From: Actinomycetes bacterium
GTDB taxonomy: Bacteria > Actinomycetota > Acidimicrobiia > Acidimicrobiales > RAAP-2
Assembly: GCA_021827705.1 (NCBI GenBank)
Contig: JAKAUQ010000007.1
Span: 62,001-126,000, forward strand
Length of the DNA: 64,000 nt
Direction of reading: 5' to 3'
The notes under the pieces are model-generated. The model had not been told where the DNA came from, did no database searches, and saw nothing but the letters and a program-made list of their open reading frames with translations. The position numbers and the translations under genes are program-made. Within the stretch, counting starts at the first letter, position 1; every line of letters starts with the position of its first letter. Below, piece by piece: positions 29,353-37,911 of the stretch.

Positions 29353-30746
29353 GTGCCCAAGTCCCCCACGAACCGCTCGAGCTGGCGCAGCGTCCGGCAC
29401 TCGACGACGGCATCGCAGTGACCGGCGTACTCGCTGATGATCGAGTCCCCGCTGTTCCAGTACCCCGCAGGCTCGGGGTTGAGCCAGTAGACGTGGCGCG
29501 CTCGCGCGCGCACGTCGGCCAGCACGTCGGCCCGCGCCAGGTGGTAGTTGTTGCGGGCGTCACCCAGGATCAGCACGGTCGTGCGCCGCGTGATCTCATC
29601 GAGGTAGCGGTCCCGGAAGACCGTGAGGGCGTGGCCGTAGTCGGAGTGACCATCGAAGGCGACCACGTCGGCCTCGGAGTTGATGCGCCGCACGGCGTCC
29701 GCGGGATCGTCGACCCCCTCGAAGTAGCTGGTCACCTCGTCGAGGCCGTCGACGAACACGAAGCTGCGCACCCGCGAGAACTGCGAGCTGATCGCGTGGA
29801 CCAGGTGCAGCGTGAAACGCGCGAAGGAGGCGACCGAGCCCGACACGTCGGCCACGACGAAGATCTCGGGCTTGGCCGGGCGCGGCGGCCGAAAGCGCAG
29901 CTCGAGGGGGACCCCACCGGTCGACAGGCTCTGGCGCACCGTCGTGCGCAGGTCGACCGGGCCGCGCCGGCGCCGCCGTCGCCGGCGTGCCAGTCGGGTG
30001 GCCAGCTTGCGGCTGAGCGGCCGCAGGGCGCGCTCCAGGGCCGCCAACTCGTCGCGGTTGGCGTGCATCACGTCGACGTCCTCGGGCAGGGGTCGGCGCA
30101 GCGAGCGGGCCAGGGCCTCGGCACCGCGGTCGTCGACCAGCCGCTCGCGAATAGCTCTCTCAACCTCCTGCTTGAGCTGCGCGATACGACTTCTGGCCTC
30201 GTCGCGCGCCAGTCGCCACGCCAGGTCGCCCCGACCCGGCTGGCCCTCGACCAGCCGGCGCTCGAGCTCGTCGAGCTCCAGGTAGCGCAGCGTGCGGTAC
30301 AGGTAGTAGGTGCCCCCCACGGGGCGGCCCGGCTCCATGCCCGCGTAGCGCTCCACGGCGGCGCGCGCCCCGGAGCGCAGCTGGGCCCGGTTGTCGTCGC
30401 GCAAGGCGCGGTACAGCAGGTCGTGCAGCTCCTCAGCCGACATCCCCTCGCCACCGCCCCCACCCACGCCGCTCTCGCCGGCCGCCCCGGGCGCCGACTC
30501 CGCGGGCGGGTCGCTGGTGTCCCGAGCGCCCGGTCGCACCGCGAAGAAGACGTCGAAGGCTTGGTAGAAGGCGGCCAAGTGATCAGATCGCTTGACCAGC
30601 GTCGCCGCCAGGGTGGCCCGCACCTGGTCGCGATCGCCCAGATCGATCAACTCGAGGGCCCGCGCCGCGTCCATGTGCTCGCTCAGCGAGACCGGGAGCC
30701 CGGTGGCGCGCAGCTCGCCGATGAAGCCGGCCAGCAGGTCAAGCAC
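29349..30746 (-). CDS. VWA-domain CoxE-like protein
   Basis: MIDAS-like 'VVADVSGSVASFARF', preceded by Arg-rich region; partner of adjacent MoxR ATPase. Confidence 0.85.
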   Translation of the reverse strand: MLDLLAGFIGELRATGLPVSLSEHMDAARALELIDLGDRDQVRATLAATLVKRSDHLAAFYQAFDVFFAVRPGARDTSDPPAESAPGAAGESGVGGGGGEGMSAEELHDLLYRALRDDNRAQLRSGARAAVERYAGMEPGRPVGGTYYLYRTLRYLELDELERRLVEGQPGRGDLAWRLARDEARSRIAQLKQEVERAIRERLVDDRGAEALARSLRRPLPEDVDVMHANRDELAALERALRPLSRKLATRLARRRRRRRRGPVDLRTTVRQSLSTGGVPLELRFRPPRPAKPEIFVVADVSGSVASFARFTLHLVHAISSQFSRVRSFVFVDGLDEVTSYFEGVDDPADAVRRINSEADVVAFDGHSDYGHALTVFRDRYLDEITRRTTVLILGDARNNYHLARADVLADVRARARHVYWLNPEPAGYWNSGDSIISEYAGHCDAVVECRTLRQLERFVGDLGT

Positions 30747-31686
30747 TGCTCGGCGGCCGCTCGCGCAGGGCCGTGGTGGCGCGCTCGATGTCGCTTTGGT
30801 ACTTGAGCAGAACCGAAAGCGTCGCTACGGCGTCCTCGATGCCGATCTCCTCACGCCCCAGGACGACCAGTGTTCGAGCCCAGTCCAGGGTCTCGGAGAC
30901 CGACGGGGCCTTCTTGAGGTCGAGCTGGCGCAGCGAGCGCACCACCTCGGCGATCTGCTGGGCTAGTGCCGTGCGCACGCCCGGCACGCGAGCCTCGATG
31001 ATGTCGCGCTCGCGCGCCACGTCGGGGTAGCCCACGTAGAGGTAGAGGCAGCGCCGCTTGAGCGCCTCGGAGAGCTCGCGGGTGCTGTTGGAGGTTAGGA
31101 ACACCAGCGGGATCTGGCGTGCCCTCACGGTGCCGAGCTCGGGGATGGAAACCTGGTATTCCGAGAGGATCTCCAGCAGCAGCGCCTCGGTCTCGAGCTC
31201 GACCCGGTCAACCTCGTCGATGAGCAAGACAATGGGCTCCTCGGCCGTGATGGCCTCCAGGAGCGGGCGCGTGAGCAGGAAGTCCCCCGAGAAGATGTCG
31301 CCCTCGAGACGCTCCCACTCCTCGGCGCCATCCCCCTCCCCCCGACCGGCCTGGATCCGCAGCAGCTGCTTGCGGTAGTTCCACTCGTAGAGCGCCTTGG
31401 ACTCGTCGAGCCCCTCGTAGCACTGCAGGCGCACCAGGCGCGCTCCGGTGGCGTCGGCAACCGCCCGCGCCAGCGACGTCTTGCCGGTTCCGGCGGGCCC
31501 CTCGATGAGGACCGGCTTGGCGAGCCGGTCAGCCAGGAAGGTCGCCGACGCGATCGTGTCGTCGCTCAGGTAGTCCTGCGCCGCCAGCCGCTCGCGCACC
31601 TCGGCCGGACTGGTGAAGTGCACCGCGGGGGTGCTGGCCAGGCCCAGCCGGTGGGCCAGCTCCTCTCGGGGGTCGAGCCAGTTCAT
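30739..31686 (-). CDS. MoxR-family AAA+ ATPase
   Basis: VLIEGPAGTGKTSLARAVADATGARLVRLQCYEGLDESKALYEWNYRKQLL...VLLIDEVDR. Confidence 0.93.
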   Translation of the reverse strand: MNWLDPREELAHRLGLASTPAVHFTSPAEVRERLAAQDYLSDDTIASATFLADRLAKPVLIEGPAGTGKTSLARAVADATGARLVRLQCYEGLDESKALYEWNYRKQLLRIQAGRGEGDGAEEWERLEGDIFSGDFLLTRPLLEAITAEEPIVLLIDEVDRVELETEALLLEILSEYQVSIPELGTVRARQIPLVFLTSNSTRELSEALKRRCLYLYVGYPDVARERDIIEARVPGVRTALAQQIAEVVRSLRQLDLKKAPSVSETLDWARTLVVLGREEIGIEDAVATLSVLLKYQSDIERATTALRERPPSSA

Positions 31687-32918
31687 CGGACCTGCCCATC
31701 GCCGCGCACGACCCATTTGAGGCAGGTGAGCTCGCGCAACCCCATCGGACCGCGGGCGTGGAGCTTCTGGGTGGAGATCCCCACCTCACCGCCCAGCCCC
31801 AACTCGCCGCCGTCCACGAAGCGCGTCGATGCGTTGACCAGCACCGCGGCCGCATCGACGCGGCGCACCCACTCGTCGGCGTGAGCCGGATCACGGGTCA
31901 CGATGGCCTCGGAGTGCCCGGTGCCGTAGCGTGCGACGTGCGCGATGGCCTCCTCGAGGCTGTCGACGACGCGCACGGCGAGTATCAGGTCCAAGAATTC
32001 GGTGGCGTAGTCGTGCTCGGTCGCGCGGGGCGCGTCGGGGAGCCACTGCGCGGCCACCTCGTCGACGCGAAGCTCGACCGACGGCATGGCCGCCGCCAGG
32101 GCTCCCAGGACCCGGGGAGCCAGGTCGCGGTGCACGAGGACCGTCTCGACTGCGTTGCACACCCCCGGGCGCGACGTCTTGGCGTTGTCGACGATGCGCA
32201 CCGCCTCGTCCAGCGGTGCCGAGGCGTCCAGGAAGATGTGGCAGTTCCCGTCGCCGTCGAGGACGTAGGGCACGCGCGCGTGCTCGCGCATCGCGGCAAT
32301 CAGACTCGGGCCACCACGAGGGATGAGGCAGTCGAGCACGTCGCTCATCTGCATGAAGGCCACGGCCGCCTCATGGGAGGGATCGGCGACCAGGGCAACG
32401 GCGTCGGCGGGCAGTCCCTCGGCGACCAAGGCGTCGCGCCACAGGTCGACGATGAAGCGATTGGAGCCGAAGGCTGACGCCGATCCCCGCAGGAACGCGG
32501 CGTTCCCACTGCGCACGCAGAGGCCGGCGACGTCACTGGTCACGTTGGGACGGTTCTCGTAGACCACGCCGATGACGCCGAGCGGCACCCGCACGCGCTC
32601 AACGCGCAGCCCGTTGGGTCGCGTCGCCGGGTCCACAACCTCGAAGAGCGGGTCGGGAACCGCTGCCACCTCGCGCAAAGTGGCGGACATCGCCGCGATC
32701 CGGTCAGGCGTCAGCAGGAGGCGATCCCGGCCCGGGCCACCCTCGGAGTAGGAGGCGACATCGGCGGCATTGACCTGCACGAGGCGCTCGGCCTGTGCAT
32801 CGAGGGCCGCAGCCACCCGGTGCAGGACGCTCTGACGCTGCGCATCGGGGGCCCGGGCCAGCTCGCGGGCAGCGGCGCGCACGGCCTGGCCCTGGGTGGC
32901 GAGTTCTCCAGCGGACAT
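31683..32918 (-). CDS. proA: glutamate-5-semialdehyde dehydrogenase
   Basis: RVPLGVIGVVYENRPNVTSDVAGLCVRSGNAAFLRGSASAFGSN; start placed at ATG 32918. Confidence 0.96.
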   Translation of the reverse strand: MSAGELATQGQAVRAAARELARAPDAQRQSVLHRVAAALDAQAERLVQVNAADVASYSEGGPGRDRLLLTPDRIAAMSATLREVAAVPDPLFEVVDPATRPNGLRVERVRVPLGVIGVVYENRPNVTSDVAGLCVRSGNAAFLRGSASAFGSNRFIVDLWRDALVAEGLPADAVALVADPSHEAAVAFMQMSDVLDCLIPRGGPSLIAAMREHARVPYVLDGDGNCHIFLDASAPLDEAVRIVDNAKTSRPGVCNAVETVLVHRDLAPRVLGALAAAMPSVELRVDEVAAQWLPDAPRATEHDYATEFLDLILAVRVVDSLEEAIAHVARYGTGHSEAIVTRDPAHADEWVRRVDAAAVLVNASTRFVDGGELGLGGEVGISTQKLHARGPMGLRELTCLKWVVRGDGQVR

Positions 32919-32924
32919 GGACGT

Positions 32925-32930
32925 AGCGTA
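32925..32930 (-). promoter_or_regulatory. candidate -10 (TACGCT) 6 nt before proA ATG
   Basis: TACGCT-ACGTCC-ATG. Confidence 0.55.
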
Positions 32931-32964
32931 ACGGAGCCATCGGGGCACTCGATGGGCCGACCCG

Positions 32965-34035
32965 TCAGCGCGCCCGCAGCACCACCAGGTCGTCGCGATG
33001 GATGACCACGTCGCCCTCCTCGGTGTCCAGGGCTGCGGCGTCCATTCGGGCGAGCCCCTTGGCCACCCGCGCGCCATCCGCATCGCGGACGTCGATGGCG
33101 TCGCCCTGGGCGAAGTCCCCGGACCGCCCCACGACGCCGACGCGCAGGAGGCTGCGGCCCCCGTGCACCAGCGCCTCGACGGCGCCCTGGTTGATCGTCA
33201 CGGACCCCCGACTCGGGGCGGCGAACGCGATCCATGCCTTGCGGGCGGCCAGGCGATCGGGGCGGGGCCGAAACCGGGTGCCCGCCCGGCGCGAGCCCAG
33301 GGCGCGCCGCAGCGGCTCGACCGTGCGCGCGGCACCAATGATCACGGTCACCCCCGACCACGTCGCCAGCCGGGCCGCGGCCAACTTGGAGGCCATGCCC
33401 CCGCTACCCACACCCGACCGGCTCGCTCCGGCGATCTCCATGAGGTCCGCATCGATCGCCGCGACCTCGTCGATCAAGGTGGCCGTGGGATCGAGGCGCG
33501 GATCGGCGGTGAGCAAGCCGTCGGTGTCGGTCAGCAGCACCAGGTGCGAGGCACCCACCAGGTTGGCGACCAGTGCCGCCAGGCGATCGTTGTCCCCAAA
33601 GCGGATCTCCTCGTCGGCCACCGCGTCGTTCTCGTTGACCACGGCCACCACGCCCAAGCGAGCCAGCGACTCCAGGGTCCCGCGGGCCTGGAGGTACTGG
33701 CCCCGGTGGGCGAAGTCCAGCGGCGCTAATAGCACCTGGCCGACCGGGACGTCCAGTGCGCCAAAGGCGTCGCGCCACGCGTGCATCAGCAGGGGCTGGC
33801 CCACGGCCGACACCGCCTGCAACGTGGCAGCGTCGGTCGGACGCCGACGCCCCGCCCCGACCTCGGCCCAGCCCGCGGTGATCGCTCCCGATGTCACCAC
33901 CGCGACCTGCCAGCCCTCCGCGCGCAGCGCCGTTACGTCTCGGGCGATCGCGGCCAGCACGCCGACGTCGACGCCGCCGTGGGCGTCGGTGACCGACGTG
34001 GTCCCGACCTTGACCACGACGCTACGCGTCGTCAT
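32965..34035 (-). CDS. proB: glutamate 5-kinase
   Basis: VVVKVGTTSVTDAHGGVD...VVTSGAITAGW...ENDAVADEEIRFGDNDRLAALVA; C-terminal PUA region. Confidence 0.96.
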   Translation of the reverse strand: MTTRSVVVKVGTTSVTDAHGGVDVGVLAAIARDVTALRAEGWQVAVVTSGAITAGWAEVGAGRRRPTDAATLQAVSAVGQPLLMHAWRDAFGALDVPVGQVLLAPLDFAHRGQYLQARGTLESLARLGVVAVVNENDAVADEEIRFGDNDRLAALVANLVGASHLVLLTDTDGLLTADPRLDPTATLIDEVAAIDADLMEIAGASRSGVGSGGMASKLAAARLATWSGVTVIIGAARTVEPLRRALGSRRAGTRFRPRPDRLAARKAWIAFAAPSRGSVTINQGAVEALVHGGRSLLRVGVVGRSGDFAQGDAIDVRDADGARVAKGLARMDAAALDTEEGDVVIHRDDLVVLRAR

Positions 34036-35380
34036 GGTCGCTCCGGCGCTCGCGGCGCGCCCGGCGCTCCCGCTGAGTCGCGCGATGGGGCTCTACCGCG
34101 TCGATCCCCGTGCCGGCCGCGTCGCGGAACCACTCGAAGCTGACTGGTCCGACGCGCACCACGTCGCCGTCACGCGCACCCGCACGCGCCAGCAGGCGGT
34201 CGACGCCGAGGGCCCGCAGCCGACGCACGGACTCCTCGAGGGCCCCGCTGCCGGTCAGATCGTTGAACCGCACCGCCCGTTCGGCCGCTCGCCCCTCCAG
34301 GACCCAGCCCGCCGGCTCGCGCCGCACGCTGACCGCACCCTCGGCTGCTGGCCGGTGCAGGACGGGGGCGGGTGCGGCGGCCGCGGCCTCCCGACGCGCC
34401 GCGTTGACCATCTCGGCCAGACGGGAGAGCAGGCCGTCGACCCCCTGACGGGTCACCGCGGCGATGGTGAGGTCGACGAGGGGCTCGCGGCCCCCGGCCA
34501 GGTCGCCCTTGGACCCCACGACCAGGCGCGGGCGCTCGATCAGTTCGGGCATGTAGTCCGCGAGCTCACGCTGGAGGACCTCGTACTGGGCCGACGCGGG
34601 CACCGGGGCGCCCTCGGAGAGGTCGAGCACGAGACACAGGACCCGGGCGTGCTCGACGTGGCGCAGAAACTCCCGGCCCAGCCCGCGACCGCTCGCTGCA
34701 CCCTCCACGAGTCCGGGGATGTCGGCCATGACGAACTCCGTAGCGTCCTCGCGGTGACTGGCCCGGTCGCCCACGCGCACCACACCCAAGTTGGGCACCA
34801 GCGTCGTGAACGGGTAGTCCGCGATCTTGGGACGGGCGGCCGAGACCGTCGCGATCAGCGTGGACTTCCCCACGTTGGGGAAGCCCACGATGGCCACGTC
34901 GGCGCGCAGCTTCAGCTCCAGGTCGTACCAGCGCTCCTCGCCCCGCTCGCCCTGCTCGGCGAAGTCGGGGGCGCGGCGGCGATTCGACAGGAAGCGCGCA
35001 TTGCCCCAGCCACCCTGGCCCCCCGCCGCGGCCCGCCACCGCGATCCCGGGATGTCGAGGTCCACCAGGACCTCGCCTGCGGCATCGTGAACCACTGTGC
35101 CCACCGGCACGGCCACCTCGACATCGCCCCCCGCCGCCCCGTGCTGACGCTTGCTGGAGCCGTGGCGGCCGTCACCGGCCCGGCGGAAGGGATGGTCGCG
35201 AAAGCCCAGCAGGGACGACTGGTTGACGTCGGCTACGAGCCACACGTCGCCGCCGTGGCCCCCATCGCCACCGTCGGGTCCCCCGCGCGCCACGTGGGCC
35301 TCCCGGCGAAAGCTCACACACCCCGCCCCGCCGTCGCCAGCGCGCGCGTGGAGCTGGGCGGCGTCGACGAAGCTGGACAC
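34022..35380 (-). CDS. obgE: GTPase Obg/CgtA
   Basis: VSSFVDAAQLHARAGDGGAGCVSFRREAHVARGGPDGGDGGHGGDVWLVAD...VGFPNVGKSTLI. Confidence 0.97.
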   Translation of the reverse strand: MSSFVDAAQLHARAGDGGAGCVSFRREAHVARGGPDGGDGGHGGDVWLVADVNQSSLLGFRDHPFRRAGDGRHGSSKRQHGAAGGDVEVAVPVGTVVHDAAGEVLVDLDIPGSRWRAAAGGQGGWGNARFLSNRRRAPDFAEQGERGEERWYDLELKLRADVAIVGFPNVGKSTLIATVSAARPKIADYPFTTLVPNLGVVRVGDRASHREDATEFVMADIPGLVEGAASGRGLGREFLRHVEHARVLCLVLDLSEGAPVPASAQYEVLQRELADYMPELIERPRLVVGSKGDLAGGREPLVDLTIAAVTRQGVDGLLSRLAEMVNAARREAAAAAPAPVLHRPAAEGAVSVRREPAGWVLEGRAAERAVRFNDLTGSGALEESVRRLRALGVDRLLARAGARDGDVVRVGPVSFEWFRDAAGTGIDAVEPHRATQRERRARRERRSDHDDA

Positions 35381-35386
35381 CGCCCA

Positions 35387-35392
35387 ATCCTA
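35387..35392 (-). promoter_or_regulatory. candidate -10 (TAGGAT) 6 nt before obgE GTG
   Basis: TAGGAT-TGGGCG-GTG; first three bases are the stop codon of the upstream aminotransferase. Confidence 0.55.
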
Positions 35393-36781
35393 CGGGCTGG
35401 CCTCGAGCGCCCCCGAGGTGACGAGCAGGTTCACCGCCTCGTCGAACACCTGCCGGTGCTGGTCGACGTGGGTCAGGGTGGTTGCCGGCGACATCAGGGC
35501 CATGTTGTGGAACGGCGTGATCAGCACGCCACGATTGACGCCGTAGAGGTGGAGGAAGTCCTCGAGCTCGGGGTCGGTGCTGGCTGCCGACTCGCCACCG
35601 CTGCGCGGGGCCGGCGAGGCGAAGCGGTACTCGCAGCGCGCCCCCAGCTGGGTGACCGACCAGCCCAACTCGCTGTCGGCAATCGTGGCCGCCACGTCGG
35701 CGGCGAAGCGCGTGGCCAGCGCCTCCATGTGGACAAACGCCTCCTCGGTCAGGACCTCGCCGAGCACGGCCCGCATGGCGGCCAGGCTCAGGGCATTACC
35801 GGCCAGCGTCCCGCCGACGCCGCCGACGTCGACGATGTCGTACCCGTCGGCCACGGCCGCCAGGGTGCGTCGGGCCAGATCGTCACTGAGCCCGTAGGCC
35901 CCGCTCGGCACGCCTCCGCCGAGGGACTTGCCGATGGTGACGGCGTCGGGGCGTAGCCCCCAGCGCCGCGTCGCGCCACCGGGACCAGCCGAGAACGTGT
36001 GGGTCTCGTCGATGACGAGCAGCGTGCCGGTCGCGTCGCACATCTGGCGCACGCCAGTCAGGAATCCCGGCTCGGGCAGCACGATGCCGATGTTGGTGAG
36101 GGCGGGCTCGGTCAGGACCGCCGCGACGTCGCCGTGGGCCAGCTCGCGCTCGAGACCGGCCAGATCATTGAACTCCACGACGCGCGTCGTCTCGGACGGG
36201 TCCACGCTGGGGCCGGCATTTCCCGGACGGGACATCGCGCGCCCGGTGGCGGGATCGACCACGACGAACGTCTCGTCGACGGTCCCGTGGTAGCAGTACG
36301 AGAACACCAGGACCTTGGGGCGCCCGGTGACCATCCGAGCGAGGCGCAGGACCCAGCGGTTCGCGTCCGTGGCCGACAAGGTGAAGCTCCACTGGGGCAC
36401 CTGGAAGCGCCGCGCCAGCTCGGCGGCGACCCACTCGGCGTCCGCGGTCGGCAGCATCGTGGTCACGCCCCCGTCGCGCAGGCGGCGAGCCACGGCATCC
36501 ACCAGCGGCTGGGGCGAGTGCCCCGCCATCGCACCGGTGTCCCCCAGGGCGAAGTCCACGAGCTCGTGGCCGTCCAGGTCCTCCACAATCGCGCCGTGCG
36601 CTGCGCGAAAGCCCAACGGGAACCCTCCGGCCCACTTACCCATCCACGTCATCGGCACGCGCCCCAAGAGGTGGTCGGCGCCCGTGTGCAGCCCCGCCGA
36701 TCTCGGGTGTTCGTCCTGGTAGAGCCCCAGTTCCCGCCTGGTCAGCTCGGTCAAGCGCGGTCGGTGACCCGATTCCCCCAC
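35390..36781 (-). CDS. class III PLP-dependent aminotransferase (glutamate-1-semialdehyde aminomutase-like)
   Basis: VLVFSYCYHGTVDETFVV...LLVIDETHTFSAGPGG...AVTIGKSLGGGVPSGAYGLS (Schiff-base Lys). Confidence 0.88.
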   Translation of the reverse strand: MGESGHRPRLTELTRRELGLYQDEHPRSAGLHTGADHLLGRVPMTWMGKWAGGFPLGFRAAHGAIVEDLDGHELVDFALGDTGAMAGHSPQPLVDAVARRLRDGGVTTMLPTADAEWVAAELARRFQVPQWSFTLSATDANRWVLRLARMVTGRPKVLVFSYCYHGTVDETFVVVDPATGRAMSRPGNAGPSVDPSETTRVVEFNDLAGLERELAHGDVAAVLTEPALTNIGIVLPEPGFLTGVRQMCDATGTLLVIDETHTFSAGPGGATRRWGLRPDAVTIGKSLGGGVPSGAYGLSDDLARRTLAAVADGYDIVDVGGVGGTLAGNALSLAAMRAVLGEVLTEEAFVHMEALATRFAADVAATIADSELGWSVTQLGARCEYRFASPAPRSGGESAASTDPELEDFLHLYGVNRGVLITPFHNMALMSPATTLTHVDQHRQVFDEAVNLLVTSGALEASP

Positions 36782-36787
36782 GGCGTC

Positions 36788-36793
36788 ATGCTA
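36788..36793 (-). promoter_or_regulatory. candidate -10 (TAGCAT) 6 nt before aminotransferase GTG
   Basis: TAGCAT-GACGCC-GTG. Confidence 0.55.
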
Positions 36794-36955
36794 GGTCCTG
36801 GCCGGCGCAAGCCGGGCAGGGCTCGGGCGCGCACGACGCGTTGCGGGCGAAAACTTGGGCAATATCCCAGGAATCGCGCTCTCAATCGATAAAGATGAGG
36901 GTCGGCGACTGGGAATCCCCAGGCCGACTGAAGAGATGGAAAAAGGAGTCGACCG

Positions 36956-37231
36956 GTGAACAAGGCCGAGTTGGTAGAGGCTGTGGCCGCCGCAAGTGGT
37001 GCCACCAAGAGCACGGTGGCCGAGGTCCTGCGGGCCTTCGAGGACGTCGTCGTGAGCAACGTCGCCAAGGGAGAGAAGGTCGTGCTCTCAGGTTTCGTGG
37101 CCTTCGAGCGGGTGCAGCGCAAGGCGCGCACCGCGCGCAACCCGCAGACGGGCGAGGCGATCCAGGTGAGTGCGTCGCGAGCACCCAAGGTGACCATCGG
37201 CTCGACGTTCAAGAAGGCCGTCAAGGGCTAG
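36956..37231 (+). CDS. hup: HU-family DNA-binding protein
   Basis: MNKAELVEAVAAASGATKSTVAEVLRAFEDVV...RKARTARNPQTGEAIQVSASRAPKVTIGSTFKKAVKG. Confidence 0.97.
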   Translation: MNKAELVEAVAAASGATKSTVAEVLRAFEDVVVSNVAKGEKVVLSGFVAFERVQRKARTARNPQTGEAIQVSASRAPKVTIGSTFKKAVKG

Positions 37232-37318
37232 ACCAGGACGAATGCAGAAAGCCCCCGGCGCGAGCCGGGGGCTTTCTGCATTCGGCGCGATGCCCGCGTG
37301 GCGGGCTAGACCAGGACG
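37225..37318. repeat. 16-bp direct repeat gggctagaccaggacg at 37225-37240 and 37303-37318
   Basis: Exact 16-mer, spacing 78 bp; one copy contains the HU stop, the other the rpmA stop. Confidence 0.9.
37239..37284. terminator. bidirectional terminator between HU and rpmA
   Basis: Perfect 21-bp inverted repeat CGAATGCAGAAAGCCCCCGGC-GCGA-GCCGGGGGCTTTCTGCATTCG between convergent genes. Confidence 0.92.
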
Positions 37319-37554
37319 TCGACGCGCTTGCGTCCCTGGCGGAAGGCGAAGTGGACGGTGCCGTCTACCAGCGCGAAGAGGGTGTCGTCGCGGCCGATGC
37401 CCACGTTAACGCCCGGGTGGAACTGCGTCCCGCGCTGGCGAACCAGGATGCTGCCCGAGGTCACCGCGGTCCCATCGAACGTCTTGACGCCCAGCCGCTG
37501 AGCATGGGAGTCGCGCCCGTTGCGCGTTGAGCCGCCACCTTTGGTCTTGGACAT
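37306..37554 (-). CDS. rpmA: 50S ribosomal protein L27
   Basis: [61 protein letters not shown]. Confidence 0.97.
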   Translation of the reverse strand: MSKTKGGGSTRNGRDSHAQRLGVKTFDGTAVTSGSILVRQRGTQFHPGVNVGIGRDDTLFALVDGTVHFAFRQGRKRVDVLV

Positions 37555-37562
37555 GACTCTCC

Positions 37563-37874
37563 TTAGGCCGGAGTCGCGATCGCCGTGATCTCGACAGTCG
37601 AGTACTTCTGGCGATGTCCCCAGTGCCGACGCTGGTTGGACTTGGGCTTGTAGGTCAGGCCCCGGATCTTGGGGCCCTTCTCGCCTCCCACGACGGTGCC
37701 CGTGACGGTCGCCCCGCTGAGCGCGGGACCTGCCAGCACCGTCTCACCGTCAACGATGAGGACGGGCTCGAAGATGACCTGCTCTCCGACGGACTCCCGG
37801 CGCAGGTCCACACGGACCACCTGCCCCTCAGTCACGCGCTCTTGGGACGTCCCCACACGAATCACGGCGTACAT
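37563..37874 (-). CDS. rplU: 50S ribosomal protein L21
   Basis: [24 protein letters not shown]...[34 protein letters not shown]. Confidence 0.97.
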   Translation of the reverse strand: MYAVIRVGTSQERVTEGQVVRVDLRRESVGEQVIFEPVLIVDGETVLAGPALSGATVTGTVVGGEKGPKIRGLTYKPKSNQRRHWGHRQKYSTVEITAIATPA

Positions 37875-37911
37875 AGGGTTACCATCCTAGCCGACGGGAC
37901 CGGGCCCGCGG

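Noticed and set aside
33002-35956. 984-aa plus-strand ORF antisense to proB/obgE
   Set aside because: Antisense shadow of conserved genes, no recognisable motifs.
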